Shown here one piece after another: positions 1 through 9,654 of a DNA stretch of 64,000 nt (its first letter is position 1; each line of letters starts with the position of its first letter). This stretch comes from Lepiota brunneoincarnata (lineage: Eukaryota > Basidiomycota > Agaricomycetes > Agaricales > Agaricaceae): positions 1-64,000 of the forward strand of contig JAEBUN010000012.1 of NCBI GenBank assembly GCA_023014365.1, written 5' to 3'. The translations under genes were made by a program, and so were the position numbers. Under the pieces are notes generated by a model that ran no database searches, was not told where the DNA came from, and worked only from the letters and a program-made list of their open reading frames with translations.

Positions 1-405
1 AGAGTCCGCTACCCCGACAAAAACCAGGGTGTGGCAGACAAGGGGTGGATAGGGCCAACAGGTCCCCTCCCCCCCGAAGGGGGTAAGGGGTCAATTCCCC
101 GTAAATCCCAACACCCCGCTGGCAAAGGCTCTAAGAGCTTCAGGTCCCCCCCTTATCAGGGTAATGCGTCAATCCGCAGTAAATCACTTCAAACCGCCTG
201 AAAGCAGCCAGTGAATAACCATGTACTCCTCAAGGCCAGAGCCCATGAGGGGGGAATAACCCAAAGGCCCTCCCCAGTTATCCCACACCTTCAGGAGGGT
301 GGGATTGGAACAAAAACGCTGAGGGGTTGCGTTCCAGAAAGCCTAGAAGGGCATCGAGGTCACAGGGTAAGCCGCCACACCATGTGTACTTTGGACAGGA
401 AGTGA

Positions 406-903
406 CTCGGCCCCGACTGGCTCCGACCGCAACCCTTCGCCCCGATCACACGACCTATCTCTACACGTGCCACGATCACCTGACCCTCGGTGCTCCCATT
501 GTCCAGTTCTCCATTCTCCGTCCGTAATCAGAATATGTTACCAGTCTCCATACCCATACCGGTCTCCATTCCATTCGAAATTATTCGTAATCCGCTTGTA
601 ACCATATGGGTCTCCGCTTCGCTCCGCACGTAGTCAGTACGAGTCATAATTCATCGAGCTAGTAGTATATATACCGTAGGCACTTGGCTTGTACTCCTCA
701 GTCTGATAATCGAATCGAGCAGCGGACCAGTCCCCTGTTCCCTATCCTCCTCTCTCTCTGCCTCGCTCCACTTCGGCCCCGACTTCTTGAAATACGGACT
801 CGGACAGTAGGAGGGCACAGCACATAAGCTGAGGCCGCAAGTCCACTCTCCGCCCGAAGTACTCCGCCTCGGTCCCGCCGTCTACGTACTGACGTCGTCC
901 CGT
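406..903. other. About 500-bp CpG-rich insertion of unknown type in LINE-B
   Basis: The interruption is exact. LINE-B sequence stops after the GGAAGTGA at 399-406 and resumes at about 904 with GTATATGGGTGTGG, which other LINE-B copies carry contiguously. The insert is rich in CpG, unlike its CpG-poor host, and holds a TATATATA stretch near 667-674. It has no ORF with a recognisable product, no poly(A) tail and no other copy in the window. A solo LTR is possible, but no clear TG...CA ends or target duplication were found. The boundaries are approximate by a few bases. Confidence 0.5.
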
Positions 904-1690
904 CGTATATGGGTGTGGGTTTCAAGCCGCAACCCACAGGGACAGGAGTGATCCTCCTGGGGATGGAATCTAATGTGGTACTCCCTGATAGGGGTGTGCC
1001 CAAGTATAGTGTGAACTGCCCAGGCTGTACCAGCGATGGACATTTGGGGACCAATTTCTTGGAGCCAGGCACCTCCGGAGAGGTACGAGGGTTGAATGGG
1101 CTTCCCGAGGGAGTCCAGCAGGAGGAGGAAATTCCTGCCCCTATACAAGGGTGAGCGAAACATATTCACCCACTTGTCAATGCACCCTCTCATGACCTCA
1201 GCCCAAAGAGAGTCAATAGTAGTCGCTGGGCAAGGACCCAATGATACACAAAGCTCCTTTGCCATTGCGACGGTGTCGGAGTGAAGCTCTGCCACAGAGC
1301 CCGAAGGCACCTGCCAGAAAGTAATGGTCCGCTGGGCCCCAGAAGACAGCCAGCAGTCCAGAGACCGATACACCTCCAGGAAATGAGCCTGGCTGGTGTG
1401 CACAGATGGATCCACAGCTCTGTGGGTGGAGCCCATGGAGCTGGTGTAGATGAAGATGTGGTCGGTTTCAGCACAATCCAAGACCATGCTTACTCCCAAC
1501 CGAATGGAGTGGAGCTCTGCATCAGCGAGCAGAACCCTTCCTGCGGCCTGCCTGACCAAGTGCCCACCTGCAAACATGCAAGCCACCAAAACAGCCTGCA
1601 GTCTCCTGCATGGCAGCTGGTGGGCACCAGCTGCTATGCAGACAGACAAAGGATTGGCCTGTGCCCTCTGGATGGAGGCGTGCAGTCCAT
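904..1690 (-). pseudogene. LINE-B ORF2 C-terminal fragment (RNase H and CCHC-like end)
   Basis: On the minus strand this encodes the end of a LINE ORF2. The RNase H core is recognisable from the segment ADAELHSIRLG (glutamate-containing) followed by FIYTSSMGS, where the catalytic aspartate position of LINE-A (FTDSM) has become serine. It is followed by the conserved GEYHIRFHPQ region and a CPCG...H zinc-finger-like end. The frame is cut at 904 by the inserted segment and upstream by the solo LTR at 1691. Comparison with the LINE-A ORF2 at 26073-29957 supports the assignment. It is not functional. Confidence 0.8.
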
Positions 1691-2991
1691 TGATACACCG
1701 ATTTCACGCCTATACATGAATTCCATACTCCAGAACAATTCTCTACATAGAATCATTGGCTATATCATTAAAGAACTCTATAGAGGATTGGTACTATATC
1801 CTGTAGTAGCCAGTTTGACCGAATTGAGGATACTCGAGCCTCGGATGTGTTCAAACCAGTTCATTATCACTAAGCTTAGTGAACCAAGCTATCAGAACGC
1901 TCTCCGGAGGGATTCAGGACTCTACATAGCCTATCAAGTATATCCTGGTCGCATCAAGGGACCTTACAAGCAGTTTTCTGATGAACCCAAATGTGTTTGA
2001 ACATAAAAGAATGTACCTAGCGGCTGTTGCAGGTGTATTACGTCTATAGCAAGTTCAATAATGATGACCGGACCACGGAACGGAACATCCAACGTTCGGG
2101 AGGCAATACCCGATGCCCAAAACCCTAGAAATATCAAAGACTCCTAATTAACGAGTGCTTTGTGGGTCCCGGCACTTTGGCATACTGCTTAACTGAGATT
2201 AATTACAACAGATCAAGGGATTGTCCATCCACTATACATTCCAATCATAATTGATCTGGAAACTTAACGCGCTTGTGTGGACGCAGAATAATGCAGACAA
2301 GCACGGAACACGTCTGGCTGGATTGCCATTTGTTAATCAGAGAAAAACCCATAACCCAGGGTGAGGTAGAAATGCTGCCGAACCTTCCAAAATGTTCTAC
2401 AGTACCTGTAACAATTAAGCTTATTGTTTTCTATTTCATATTTACTATCTCTCATATGTATCTAAACAATATAAATACGGTCGCACTTGTTCATGGAGAA
2501 GCAAGAGGTCTCACCCCCGCTTCCACACGCAAGTCTGCGAGCCGTGATCAAGAATGGTTTCAGAGGGCTATTTAGTGTGCATCATTAAGTGTGATTTCTT
2601 CGGTCGTCAACCAACCCAGAGACAGAGACAGAGACCAGAGTTCAGAGTTTAGAGTTCCAGAGTGCTAGAGACAGAGACAGAGACAGAGACCAGAGTTCAG
2701 AGACCAGAGACCAGAGACCAGAGACCCTGCACTTTGAATTGACAGGGATTGTCCTTTCATTGTTGCACTGTACAGCTAAGATGACTTCAATGGCTGTTCA
2801 TTAACCTCTAAAAACACTACTCTCTTGAATTTCACTGTCAGAACGCACCCCTAGAACACCCTAAAAGACGAAACTGTTCATTATCTATCTCATTCCACTT
2901 GTATTAGCTTAAGCTAATCGAATTGCAGCTAGGCTTAGTGAAAACAAGCCCACTATCTATATTAAAACCTACGAAAGTTTCTACCTTTTCA
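1691..2991 (+). repeat. Gypsy-1 solo LTR (1301 bp)
   Basis: The segment starts TGATACACCG and ends CTACCTTTTCA. It is flanked by CCAT (1687-1690) and CCGT (2992-2995), an apparent 4-bp target duplication with one transition. The uninterrupted LINE-B copy at 34280 reads across this point, which confirms an insertion. The same sequence forms the 5' LTR of the Gypsy-1 element starting at 38818, so this is a solo LTR left by LTR-LTR recombination. It has a TATA-like box (ATATAAATA, about 2470-2478), a purine-rich minisatellite (2614-2728), a 14-bp perfect palindrome CACTAAGCTTAGTG (1868-1881) and a 16-bp palindrome at 2903-2918. Strand follows the longer copy. Confidence 0.85.
2614..2728. repeat. 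AGAGAC/CCAGAGA minisatellite inside Gypsy-1 LTR
   Basis: Tandem AGAGAC, CAGAGTT and CCAGAGA units. The equivalent tract in the second LTR copy (about 55558-55613) is roughly 54 bp shorter. That accounts for nearly all of the length difference between the two LTRs (1301 versus about 1247 bp after removing nested inserts). Confidence 0.8.
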
Positions 2992-3607
2992 CCGTTGAGG
3001 TGCCGTTGCTTCAAGTCCCCTTCCGGATCAATGGTGTAGAGTCTAAATTTGATCCGCTCTGAGAAGCGGTCCAAAAGTCTGAGACCTGGCCTGTTCTTGT
3101 CCGCAAATGGGGAGAATGACTCAGTAAGCTGCAGAAGCACTGCCTGGACTTCCATAAGGGCACTCTTCACCTTAGGCTGAAGTGCAGGGGTGAGAGACGA
3201 AATAGAGCAGGGGTGCTCTGGAGAACTCCCCCTGAACTCATGGCCCAGCAAGGGCCAAAGCGGATGGTTCGCCACAAGGGTGGCCACCCAGAATACTGTA
3301 CGGGAGGCCAGCTTCTTGAGATGCAACTGGAAGGGCCTCTGCCCCCCCAGTAGGGGATGTGCAAAATGCACCTACAATCCAATTAGCAGTGCACCACTGC
3401 ATGGAGTTAAACATCTTGAGGATTCCCTTGTTATGGAAACCTTTGTGATACCACATACAGAAACCATATGTGGCAATGGGAACCACGCAGGACTGGTAAA
3501 GGAGGCACTTCTGGTCAGGAAGCAACCCCTGGGTTGAATTACCAAGCATTCCCATTGCTCCAACCATGGAGAATGCCTTGGTAGAATAGTACTGTACATG
3601 CTCACAA
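2992..3607 (-). pseudogene. LINE-B ORF2 fragment between RT and RNase H
   Basis: This is the minus-strand continuation of LINE-B copy A beyond the solo LTR. It matches the post-RT region of LINE-A ORF2: the YSTKAFSTVxAMGMLGNS-type segment, the LLYRSCVVPIATYGF-type segment, and the linker before RNase H. Several frameshifts separate the matching pieces. Homology ends at about 3607, upstream of which unrelated sequence begins, so this is the 5' truncation point. Confidence 0.75.
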
Positions 3608-4278
3608 GCCATTGATGGATCAATTAGTTACAAGCAGATTTGCACCAACATTGCCAAGCAATGGGCCTGCTGAGGGGGATCCTGAATATGCTGTTCCTGT
3701 ATACTCAATACTCCAACATGTGCCGAAAGGTTCCACTGGGGACTTCTACCATGCCACCTAACATGGTGCTGCTCATGTCAACACCATCAAATGCTGCCAG
3801 CATTCCAACAATTGCAATTGACCCTGTTTTAATGCAAGTGGGTGAGGGGCAAGCAGGTATTATTATTATTTACTCATTATTATTGGCCCTGTCCTGGGGT
3901 CTACCCATTCATAGGCCCTTCCCAGGTACCACAGCAGGCTCAGCAGACAGGTAGTCAACCTACAGTGTATTGAGTGAGTGGGGCCAGCGAAGACATGCAT
4001 AGTATTGAGTAAGTGGGGCTCAGCAGGCCTGCTGAGACATACATTGTATCAAGCGAGTGGGACTCAGCGGGCCCGCTGGGTTGGTCCATCATCCTATATA
4101 GCTCCACTCATGTATTTGGAAAGCACATCAGAGGGGCCCTTAAGATCCAAGGATCACAGAGGCATAGAATGCTGGGCTTGGAAGTGGATAGCAAGCAATT
4201 GCAGAGCAGTAGCATGACATGAGACTAAATAAGAACATTTCCATGGATTGATTGCTTGACAAAAATTAAGTGATAATA
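3608..4278. other. Unassigned sequence with palindromes and an ATT microsatellite
   Basis: No gene is recognised in this 670-bp stretch, and it matches nothing else in the window. A 104-codon open frame at 3640-3954 (plus) shows no domain and no second copy, so it is not called. Visible features are an ATT-rich microsatellite (about 3859-3888) and three imperfect repeats starting GTATTGAGTGAGTGG-like at about 3967, 4012 and 4046. Two perfect palindromes are also present, CTCAGCAGGCCTGCTGAG (4019-4036) and CAGCGGGCCCGCTG (4065-4078). It may be genuine host intergenic DNA. Confidence 0.4.
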
Positions 4279-4489
4279 CAGTGACCCACAAAACCATTCC
4301 AATGTTTTGTACTTTTGACTTAAAGTAGTAATAGCTCAGTAAATAAAATAGCCATATTTGTGAATATATTTAGAAACATAGCCAAATATGTCATATCTGA
4401 CCCTGCAAAGTCGCGTCATGTAATACTTCCAAATTAGGCAATTATGGATTTTGTAATCATTTTAAGTCATTGGAACAGTTTTGTCAATG
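4279..4489. repeat. Left terminal inverted repeat of Tc1-1
   Basis: About 211 bp, nearly identical to the reverse complement of 5674-5884 with roughly a dozen differences. The outer segment (CAAAACCATTCCAATG) and the inner segment (CATTGGAACAGTTTTG) are inverted copies of each other. Each TIR therefore holds two likely transposase-binding sites facing each other. Confidence 0.9.
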
Positions 4490-4518
4490 ACATATTATAC
4501 TAGGCTATCCTATTATTT

Positions 4519-5535
4519 CTAGTACTTAGAGTAGCCCCCCCTGGCTTTGAGTACAGCTGCTACTCTTCTAGGCATACTTTCAATTAACTTCTGACACTCA
4601 GAAGCTGGAATAGCATCCCACTCCTTTTCTACCCTCTGCCACAACTCCTCCATACCCTTGGGAGGAGATTCATACTCTCCTAACTTTCTCTTCACATATT
4701 CCCATAAGTGTTCAATGGGATTGAGGTCAGGTGACTGTGCTGGCCAGGTTAGGAGCCTAAAATGATTTTTTTGAAACCATTCTTTGGCCAGTGTACTCTT
4801 GTGTTTGGGGTCATTATCTTGCTGGAAAATAATATCTCGGGGTTTAAGCTTGTACCACTGGAGACTCTTCTTCAAATCTTCCTCCAAAATTTGCACAAAC
4901 AACTCTGCATCCATCCTTCCATCAATCCTCACTGCATAGCCCAGGCCATCCCACAGCATACAGCCCCAAACCATCACTGATCCTTCTCCATACTTCAGAG
5001 TTCCCTTGACCAATCGTTCACTAAGCCCCTCTCCCTTCTTTTTCCATCCCCACTTCCTCCCATCTGACCCTAAACAATTAATTTTGGTCTCATCAGACCA
5101 TACAACCAGCTTCCAGTCCTCCACAGTCCAATGCTGGTGTGTCAGAGCAAAATCCAGCCTAGCCCTCCTATGCTTGTCAGAGAGTAAAGGCTTTTTTTGC
5201 TTGACTACAGCCTTCATTCCTGCCTGTTTGAGATGCCTTGCTACAGTCTGTGAAGAGACTGATGTCCCAATGATGGGAGCAAGAGATTTGGCTATATCTA
5301 CAGCAGTTTCAGCCTTGCTAGCAGAGATAAGATGGATAGCATGCCGAATATTAGTGGTAGAGAGTTTTGAAGGACATCCTCCAAGTGATTTAGTAAGGCT
5401 GGAACAATTTTTAGAGGCTAGCCTGGATATGGCACTGCGCCCAACACCAGTAATTGCCTCAATTTTAGGATAGGAATAATGAGAATTTAGCAAAGAGAGG
5501 ATGGTTTGCTTTAGAGTAGAAGATAATGGCTTCAT
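4519..5535 (-). CDS. Tc1-like transposase, DD34E, apparently intact
   Basis: A 338-residue protein, the usual length for a Tc1 transposase. It should bind the terminal repeats and catalyse excision and integration at TA sites in the nucleus. Residues 1-110 look like paired helix-turn-helix DNA-binding domains (IEAITGVGRSAISRL, then VSSQTVARHLKQAGM). The catalytic domain shows D in VWSDETK, the GSDGRKWGWKK segment, the second D in QQDNDPKH, and E in PDLNPIEHLWEY. There are 34 residues between the second D and E. The ATG at 5535 opens the frame just inside the right TIR and no internal stop is present. It is A+T-rich compared with the LINEs around it. Confidence 0.93.
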   Translation of the reverse strand: MKPLSSTLKQTILSLLNSHYSYPKIEAITGVGRSAISRLASKNCSSLTKSLGGCPSKLSTTNIRHAIHLISASKAETAVDIAKSLAPIIGTSVSSQTVARHLKQAGMKAVVKQKKPLLSDKHRRARLDFALTHQHWTVEDWKLVVWSDETKINCLGSDGRKWGWKKKGEGLSERLVKGTLKYGEGSVMVWGCMLWDGLGYAVRIDGRMDAELFVQILEEDLKKSLQWYKLKPRDIIFQQDNDPKHKSTLAKEWFQKNHFRLLTWPAQSPDLNPIEHLWEYVKRKLGEYESPPKGMEELWQRVEKEWDAIPASECQKLIESMPRRVAAVLKARGGYSKY

Positions 5536-5673
5536 GATAAGTGGGAGGGTTGAGAATGATGGGACATGGCTGTCAGCACATCTATTTATATGTCAAAGAC
5601 ACGTGGTCACATGATCTTGTTGATTGACAATCAATAGAGTCATGTGATTGCTTGGATTAGTATTAAAAATTAC

Positions 5674-5884
5674 CATTGACAAAACTGTTCCAATGACTTA
5701 AAATGCTTATAAAACTCATAATTGCCTCATTTAGAGGTATTACATAACGCGACTTTTCAGGGTCAGATATGACATATTTGGCTATGTTTATAAATATATT
5801 CACAAATTTAGCTATTTTATTTACTGAGCTATTACTACTTTAAGTCAAAAGTACAAAACATTGGAACAGTTTTGTGGGTCACTG
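5674..5884. repeat. Right terminal inverted repeat of Tc1-1
   Basis: Reverse complement partner of 4279-4489. Its inner and outer 16-bp segments (CATTGGAACAGTTTTG and its inverse) are perfect inverted copies of each other here. The element ends ...GTGGGTCACTG, followed by the TA duplication. Confidence 0.9.
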
Positions 5885-6378
5885 TAGATATTTGATATAA
5901 TGGAAGTGCCTGAATGGTATTGGATTAGGCAGCATGGGTGGCAATTTTGGGGCAGCATGAGTAAGGTGAATCAGTCTGGTTGGAAAAAGAAAGAGGGGGG
6001 CATCTAATCAATGAGTGATGGATAAGATAACAACAAGTCGAGGAAAGCGACAGTGAGAAAAAAGCTGGCATAGGGCAGCGGGCAGCACAGAATGAACATT
6101 GCTGAATGGTATGAGGGGTGGGCAGCATGAGCAGCAAGTTGGTTGCAGGCACATTGAGAAGAGTCAAAATGGCAGGACGATCAAGGCTATAGCAAGGAAA
6201 AGTTGGCATGAATCATGGCATTAATCAATCAGTAAATTGAGCTAATAATTTGTAAAAGAACATCCTCTAGTTTATGCATGGGAAAAGAAAAAGTGGAACT
6301 GAGTTAGGTATAATCATCGGGATTCCCACACATCTCAAAATCATGGGCAGTATAGCCCTTGGAGTGTGATGGACCTAA
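5885..6378. other. Unassigned intergenic sequence
   Basis: About 490 bp with no recognisable gene and no second copy in the window. GGCAGCATGA-like words recur several times (near 5930, 5950, 6080 and 6120) without forming a regular array. It is possibly single-copy host DNA between Tc1-1 and the first SINE. Confidence 0.35.
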
Positions 6379-7452
6379 GGCCCCTCTAGCCCAGTGGTTT
6401 TGATCACTAAAGATAGGGAGAGGTGGCTGTGCACGGCTGCCAGAAAGGTTGGGGGTTCAATTCCCTCTCATCCTCCATACCTGTGAAGTGGGAAGAGGTC
6501 GTGCGGTTGTCATCAGATACTACTATGTGCTTGGTTCTTTGGGTGGGTAAACTATCTCCAAGGAAATTCAATGGTCTCCTTGATCTCAGCTCTCAATTTG
6601 GCAACTGGCAATTGCTGATCTGGGGTAAATCTGGGGGAGAGATCATTGGAGCCCAAAGTAGCAGATTTGGATCGATCTGGATTGGACCAGATCGGCTGTG
6701 CCCGATAAGGGAGTGAAAGCACAGGGCATGGTAAGCAGGGGAATTCTAACAAAAACAGATTGAACGTCCTGATAAGGGGCCAGGTAACCCCCTACATGGG
6801 AATGCTTGGTCTGGGTGCTGCTGGCTTAAGCCAAGTAAGTACCGGTCATTAGTCCATAGTAGTAGGTATCCAGTTGGGTGGTAAAGGGTGGGGCACTGGG
6901 GCTTTGGGGTTACCCACAGCTTCTCCCATAGGGGTTGCTGATTGGGGAGGTCTGCCACCTGGACCGTGGAGCTCTGGGTGAGTCCGCATCTGGGCATGCC
7001 CTGGGGTTAGATCCCCCGTGGGTGTTCTGTCCGAAGTGGGTGGCGCAGGCTTAGGGTGCTGAAACAACTCTACACCACTGGTCCGTGGACCTCTGGGAGT
7101 GCAACGTGGTTGGCTGTGGGTGAGGCAGAGACCTGGGACAGGTGGGGATCTGCACCGGTTGGCATCAGTGAACCACCTGCCCAGGAATGGGAAGCCCAGT
7201 AACTGGGGCTCTTTACTAACTCCCTGGCAAAGCGTGAGCTGTAGCAGGCCAGGACAGTCTCCCATGACCTGGCTCAAGTGTACTAAATCCTCTGTCAGTT
7301 CTCCTGACTAACTAAGCCAAGTTAGAGTCTAAGTTGATTCCGGGATCCGGTGCATCCGGTGCTTGCCTTGCAAGAGCACATAGCAATAGGGTCCTCCCTC
7401 ACAGGAGGGCCCTATACATTGTAAATTGTTGATTTCAAAAAAAAAAAAAAAG
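6379..7452 (+). mobile_element. SINE-T copy S1 (tRNA-headed retroelement)
   Basis: Full-length or nearly full-length noncoding element of about 1.07 kb, aligning with 20772-21849. It begins GGCCCCTC and has an RNA polymerase III A box TAGCCCAGTGG (6387-6397) and a B box GGTTCAATTCC (6454-6464). It ends with the 3' hairpin, GTAAATTGTTGATTTC and poly(A) to 7452. The next base begins another, 5'-truncated SINE-T (7453), so no clean target duplication can be seen. Long open frames inside it are not conserved between copies and are not called. Confidence 0.85.
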
Positions 7453-8292
7453 ACTGGCAATTGCTGATCTGGGGTAAAATCTGGGGGAGAGATTGTTGGA
7501 GCCCAAAGTGGTGGATCTGGATTGATCTCGATCAGACTAGATCGGCTGTGCCCAATAAGGGAGCATAAGCATAGGGCACGGTAAGCAGGGGAAGATTACA
7601 AAAACAGGTCAAACATCCTGATTGGGGCCAGGCAACCCCCCACATTGGGAAAGCCCAGTCCGGCATACCCTGGGTGAGTACCGGTCGTTAGTCCATGGTA
7701 GTAGGTTCCTGGGTCCATGGCAAAGGGTGGGGCGCTGGATGTTTTGTGGTGACCCACAGCTTCCCTTAGGGGTTGCTGATTGGGGAGGTCCGCTGTCCAC
7801 ACTGCAGGCTCCTGGGACCGCATCTGGGCATGCTCTGGGTTTGATCCCCAAATGGGTGTTCCACACGACGGTGTGTGGCACAGGCTTGGGGCTGAAACAA
7901 CTCCATGCTAGGGGCCTGTGGACCCCTGGAAGTGCAATGTGGTTGGCTGTGGGCAAGGCAGAGACCTGGAACAGGTGGGGATCCGCGCTGGTTGGCACTA
8001 GCAAACCACCTGCCCGGGGACAGGAACCCCAGTAGCCGGGGCTCTATATGAGCTCCCTGGTGAAGCGCGGGCCGTAGCAGGCCAGGACAGTCTCCCACAA
8101 TCTGGCTAGAGGGCACTAAATCCTCTGTCGGTTCTTCTGGCTGACTAAGTCAGGTTAGAGTCTAAGTTGATTCTGGGGTCCGGTGCATTATCCGGTGCTT
8201 GCCTCGCAAGAGCACAAAGCAATAGGGTCCTCCCTCACGGGAGGGCCCTATATTTCATAAATTGTAGATTTAAAAAAAAAAAAAAAAAAAAA
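7453..8292 (+). mobile_element. SINE-T copy S2, 5'-truncated variant
   Basis: Starts at ACTGGCAATTGCTG, which corresponds to about 6605 in S1, so the pol III head is absent. The body matches SINE-T but with clear differences. Its 3' end, CATAAATTGTAGATTT plus poly(A), is closer to the N1 tail than to the other SINE tails, which makes it a subfamily member. It follows S1 directly and is followed directly by LINE-B copy B. Confidence 0.8.
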
Positions 8293-8519
8293 GATAGGGC
8301 CAACAGGTCCCCCCCCTGAAGGGGGTAAGGGGTTAGTTCCCCATAAATCCCAACACCCTGCAAGCAGAGGCTCTAAGAGCTTCAGGTCCCCCCTTTATCA
8401 GGGTAATGCATCAATTCGCAGCAAATCACTTCAAGCCGTCCGAAAGCGGCCAGTGAATAACCGTGGACTCCTCGAGGCCAAAGCCTGCAAGGGGGGAATA
8501 ACCTGAAGGCCCTCCCCAG

Positions 8520-9654
8520 TTATCCCCCACCTTCAGGAGGGCAGGATTGGAACAAAAATGCGGACAGATTCCGTTCCAGAAAGCCCAGAAGGGTGTTGAG
8601 GTTGCGGGGTAACCCACCACACCACATGTATTTTGGACAAGAAGTGAGTATGTGGGTGCAGGTCTCAAGCTGCAGCCCACAGGGAAAGGAGTGATCCTCC
8701 TGGGGGTGGAATCTAATGCGGTACTCCCCAATAGGGGCGTGCCCAAGTATGGTGCGGACTGCCTGCACCGTGCCAGCGATGGACATCTGAGAACTGATTT
8801 CCTAGAGCCAAGCACCTCCAGAGAGGTATGAGGGTTGGATAGGCTTCCCAAGGGAATCCAGCAGGGGGAGGAAGTTCCTGCCCCTATACAAGGGTGAGCG
8901 AAACATATTCACCCACTTGTCAATGCACCCCCTTGTGACCTCAGCCCGAAGAGAGTCGATAGTAGTTGCTGGGCAAATGCCCAGTGATACACAGAGCTCC
9001 TTTGCCATCGCAACAGCGTCGGAATGAAGCTCTGCAACAGAGCCTGAAGGCACCTGCCAGAAAGTGATGGTCCGCTGGGCCTTGGCAGACAACCAGCGAT
9101 CCAGAGACCGACACACCTCCAGGGAATGAGCCTGGCCGGCATGTACAGACGGATCCACAGCTCTGTGGGCAGAGCCCATGGAGCTAGTGTAGATGAAGAT
9201 GTGATCAGTTTCAGCACAATCCAAGACCATGCCTACTCCCAGTCAAATGGAGTGGAGCTCTGCATCAGCGAGTAGAACCCTCCCCACGGCCTGCCTGACC
9301 AAGCGCCTGCCTGCAAACACACAAGCCGCTGATACAGCCTGCAGCCTCCTGCACGGCAGCCAGTGGGCACTGGCCGCTATGCAAGCAGATGACGGGTTGG
9401 CCTGTGCCCTCCAGATAGAGGAGTGCAGTCCGTCAAGATACTGTTGCTTTGAATCCCCCTCTGGATCAACAGTGTACAGCATGAATTTGATCTGCTCCAA
9501 GAAGCGGTCCAAAAGTCTGAGACCTGGCCTGTTCTCGTCTGCAAACGGGCTGAATGGCTCAGTCAGTTGTGGAAGCACAGCCTGTACCTCCATAAGAGCA
9601 CTCTTCACCTTGGGCTGAAGTGCCGGGGTGAGAGACGAGATAGACCGAGGGTGC
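8520..9654 (-). pseudogene. LINE-B copy B: ORF2 RNase H and C-terminal region
   Basis: Minus-strand remnants of the RNase H domain (ADAELHSI segment near 9245-9270, then the FIYTSSMGS segment near 9190) and of the C-terminal region with GEYRIRFHPQ and CPCG...H. Frameshifts break the frame around 8800 and 9235. Domain order and spacing follow LINE-A ORF2. The fragment stops at 9654 where N1 is inserted. Confidence 0.75.

Larger units (their letters stand above)
1..3607 (-). mobile_element. LINE-B copy A, 5'-truncated, with two insertions
   Basis: Minus-strand non-LTR retrotransposon fragment. The window opens inside its 3' UTR; the coding part runs 904-1690 and resumes at 2992-3607. The sequence aligns by eye with the LINE-B copies at 8293-9654, 32375-34990 and 60980-61655. 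It is interrupted at 406-903 by a CpG-rich segment and at 1691-2991 by a Gypsy-1 solo LTR. Homology stops near 3607, so the 5' part (endonuclease and most of the reverse transcriptase) is missing, as is usual for truncated LINE insertions. The 3' poly(A) lies outside the window. Many stops and CpG-to-TpG/CpA changes mark it as old. Confidence 0.85.
4279..5884 (-). mobile_element. Tc1/mariner transposon with intact ends (Tc1-1)
   Basis: A complete cut-and-paste DNA transposon of 1606 bp. It is bounded by TA dinucleotides (4277-4278 and 5885-5886), the target duplication typical of Tc1/mariner. The termini begin CAGTGACCCACAAAAC and form inverted repeats of about 211 bp (4279-4489 and 5674-5884). 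One open reading frame for a DD34E transposase lies between them. The inserted DNA is otherwise unassigned sequence (3608-4278 and 5885-6378). No decay is obvious, so it may be recent or still mobile. Confidence 0.95.

Noticed and set aside
406..903. Solo LTR call for the CpG-rich insertion.
   Set aside because: No TG...CA termini and no flanking duplication could be defined, so it is left as unknown.
1281..2000. A 239-codon plus-strand frame spanning LINE-B and the Gypsy LTR.
   Set aside because: It is antisense to the LINE-B ORF2 in its first half and lies in a noncoding LTR in its second half. The LTR part is shared with the 38818 copy only because the LTRs are homologous.
3640..3954. A 104-codon plus-strand frame in the unassigned region.
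   Set aside because: No domain, no homologue in the window, and a composition like the surrounding noncoding DNA.
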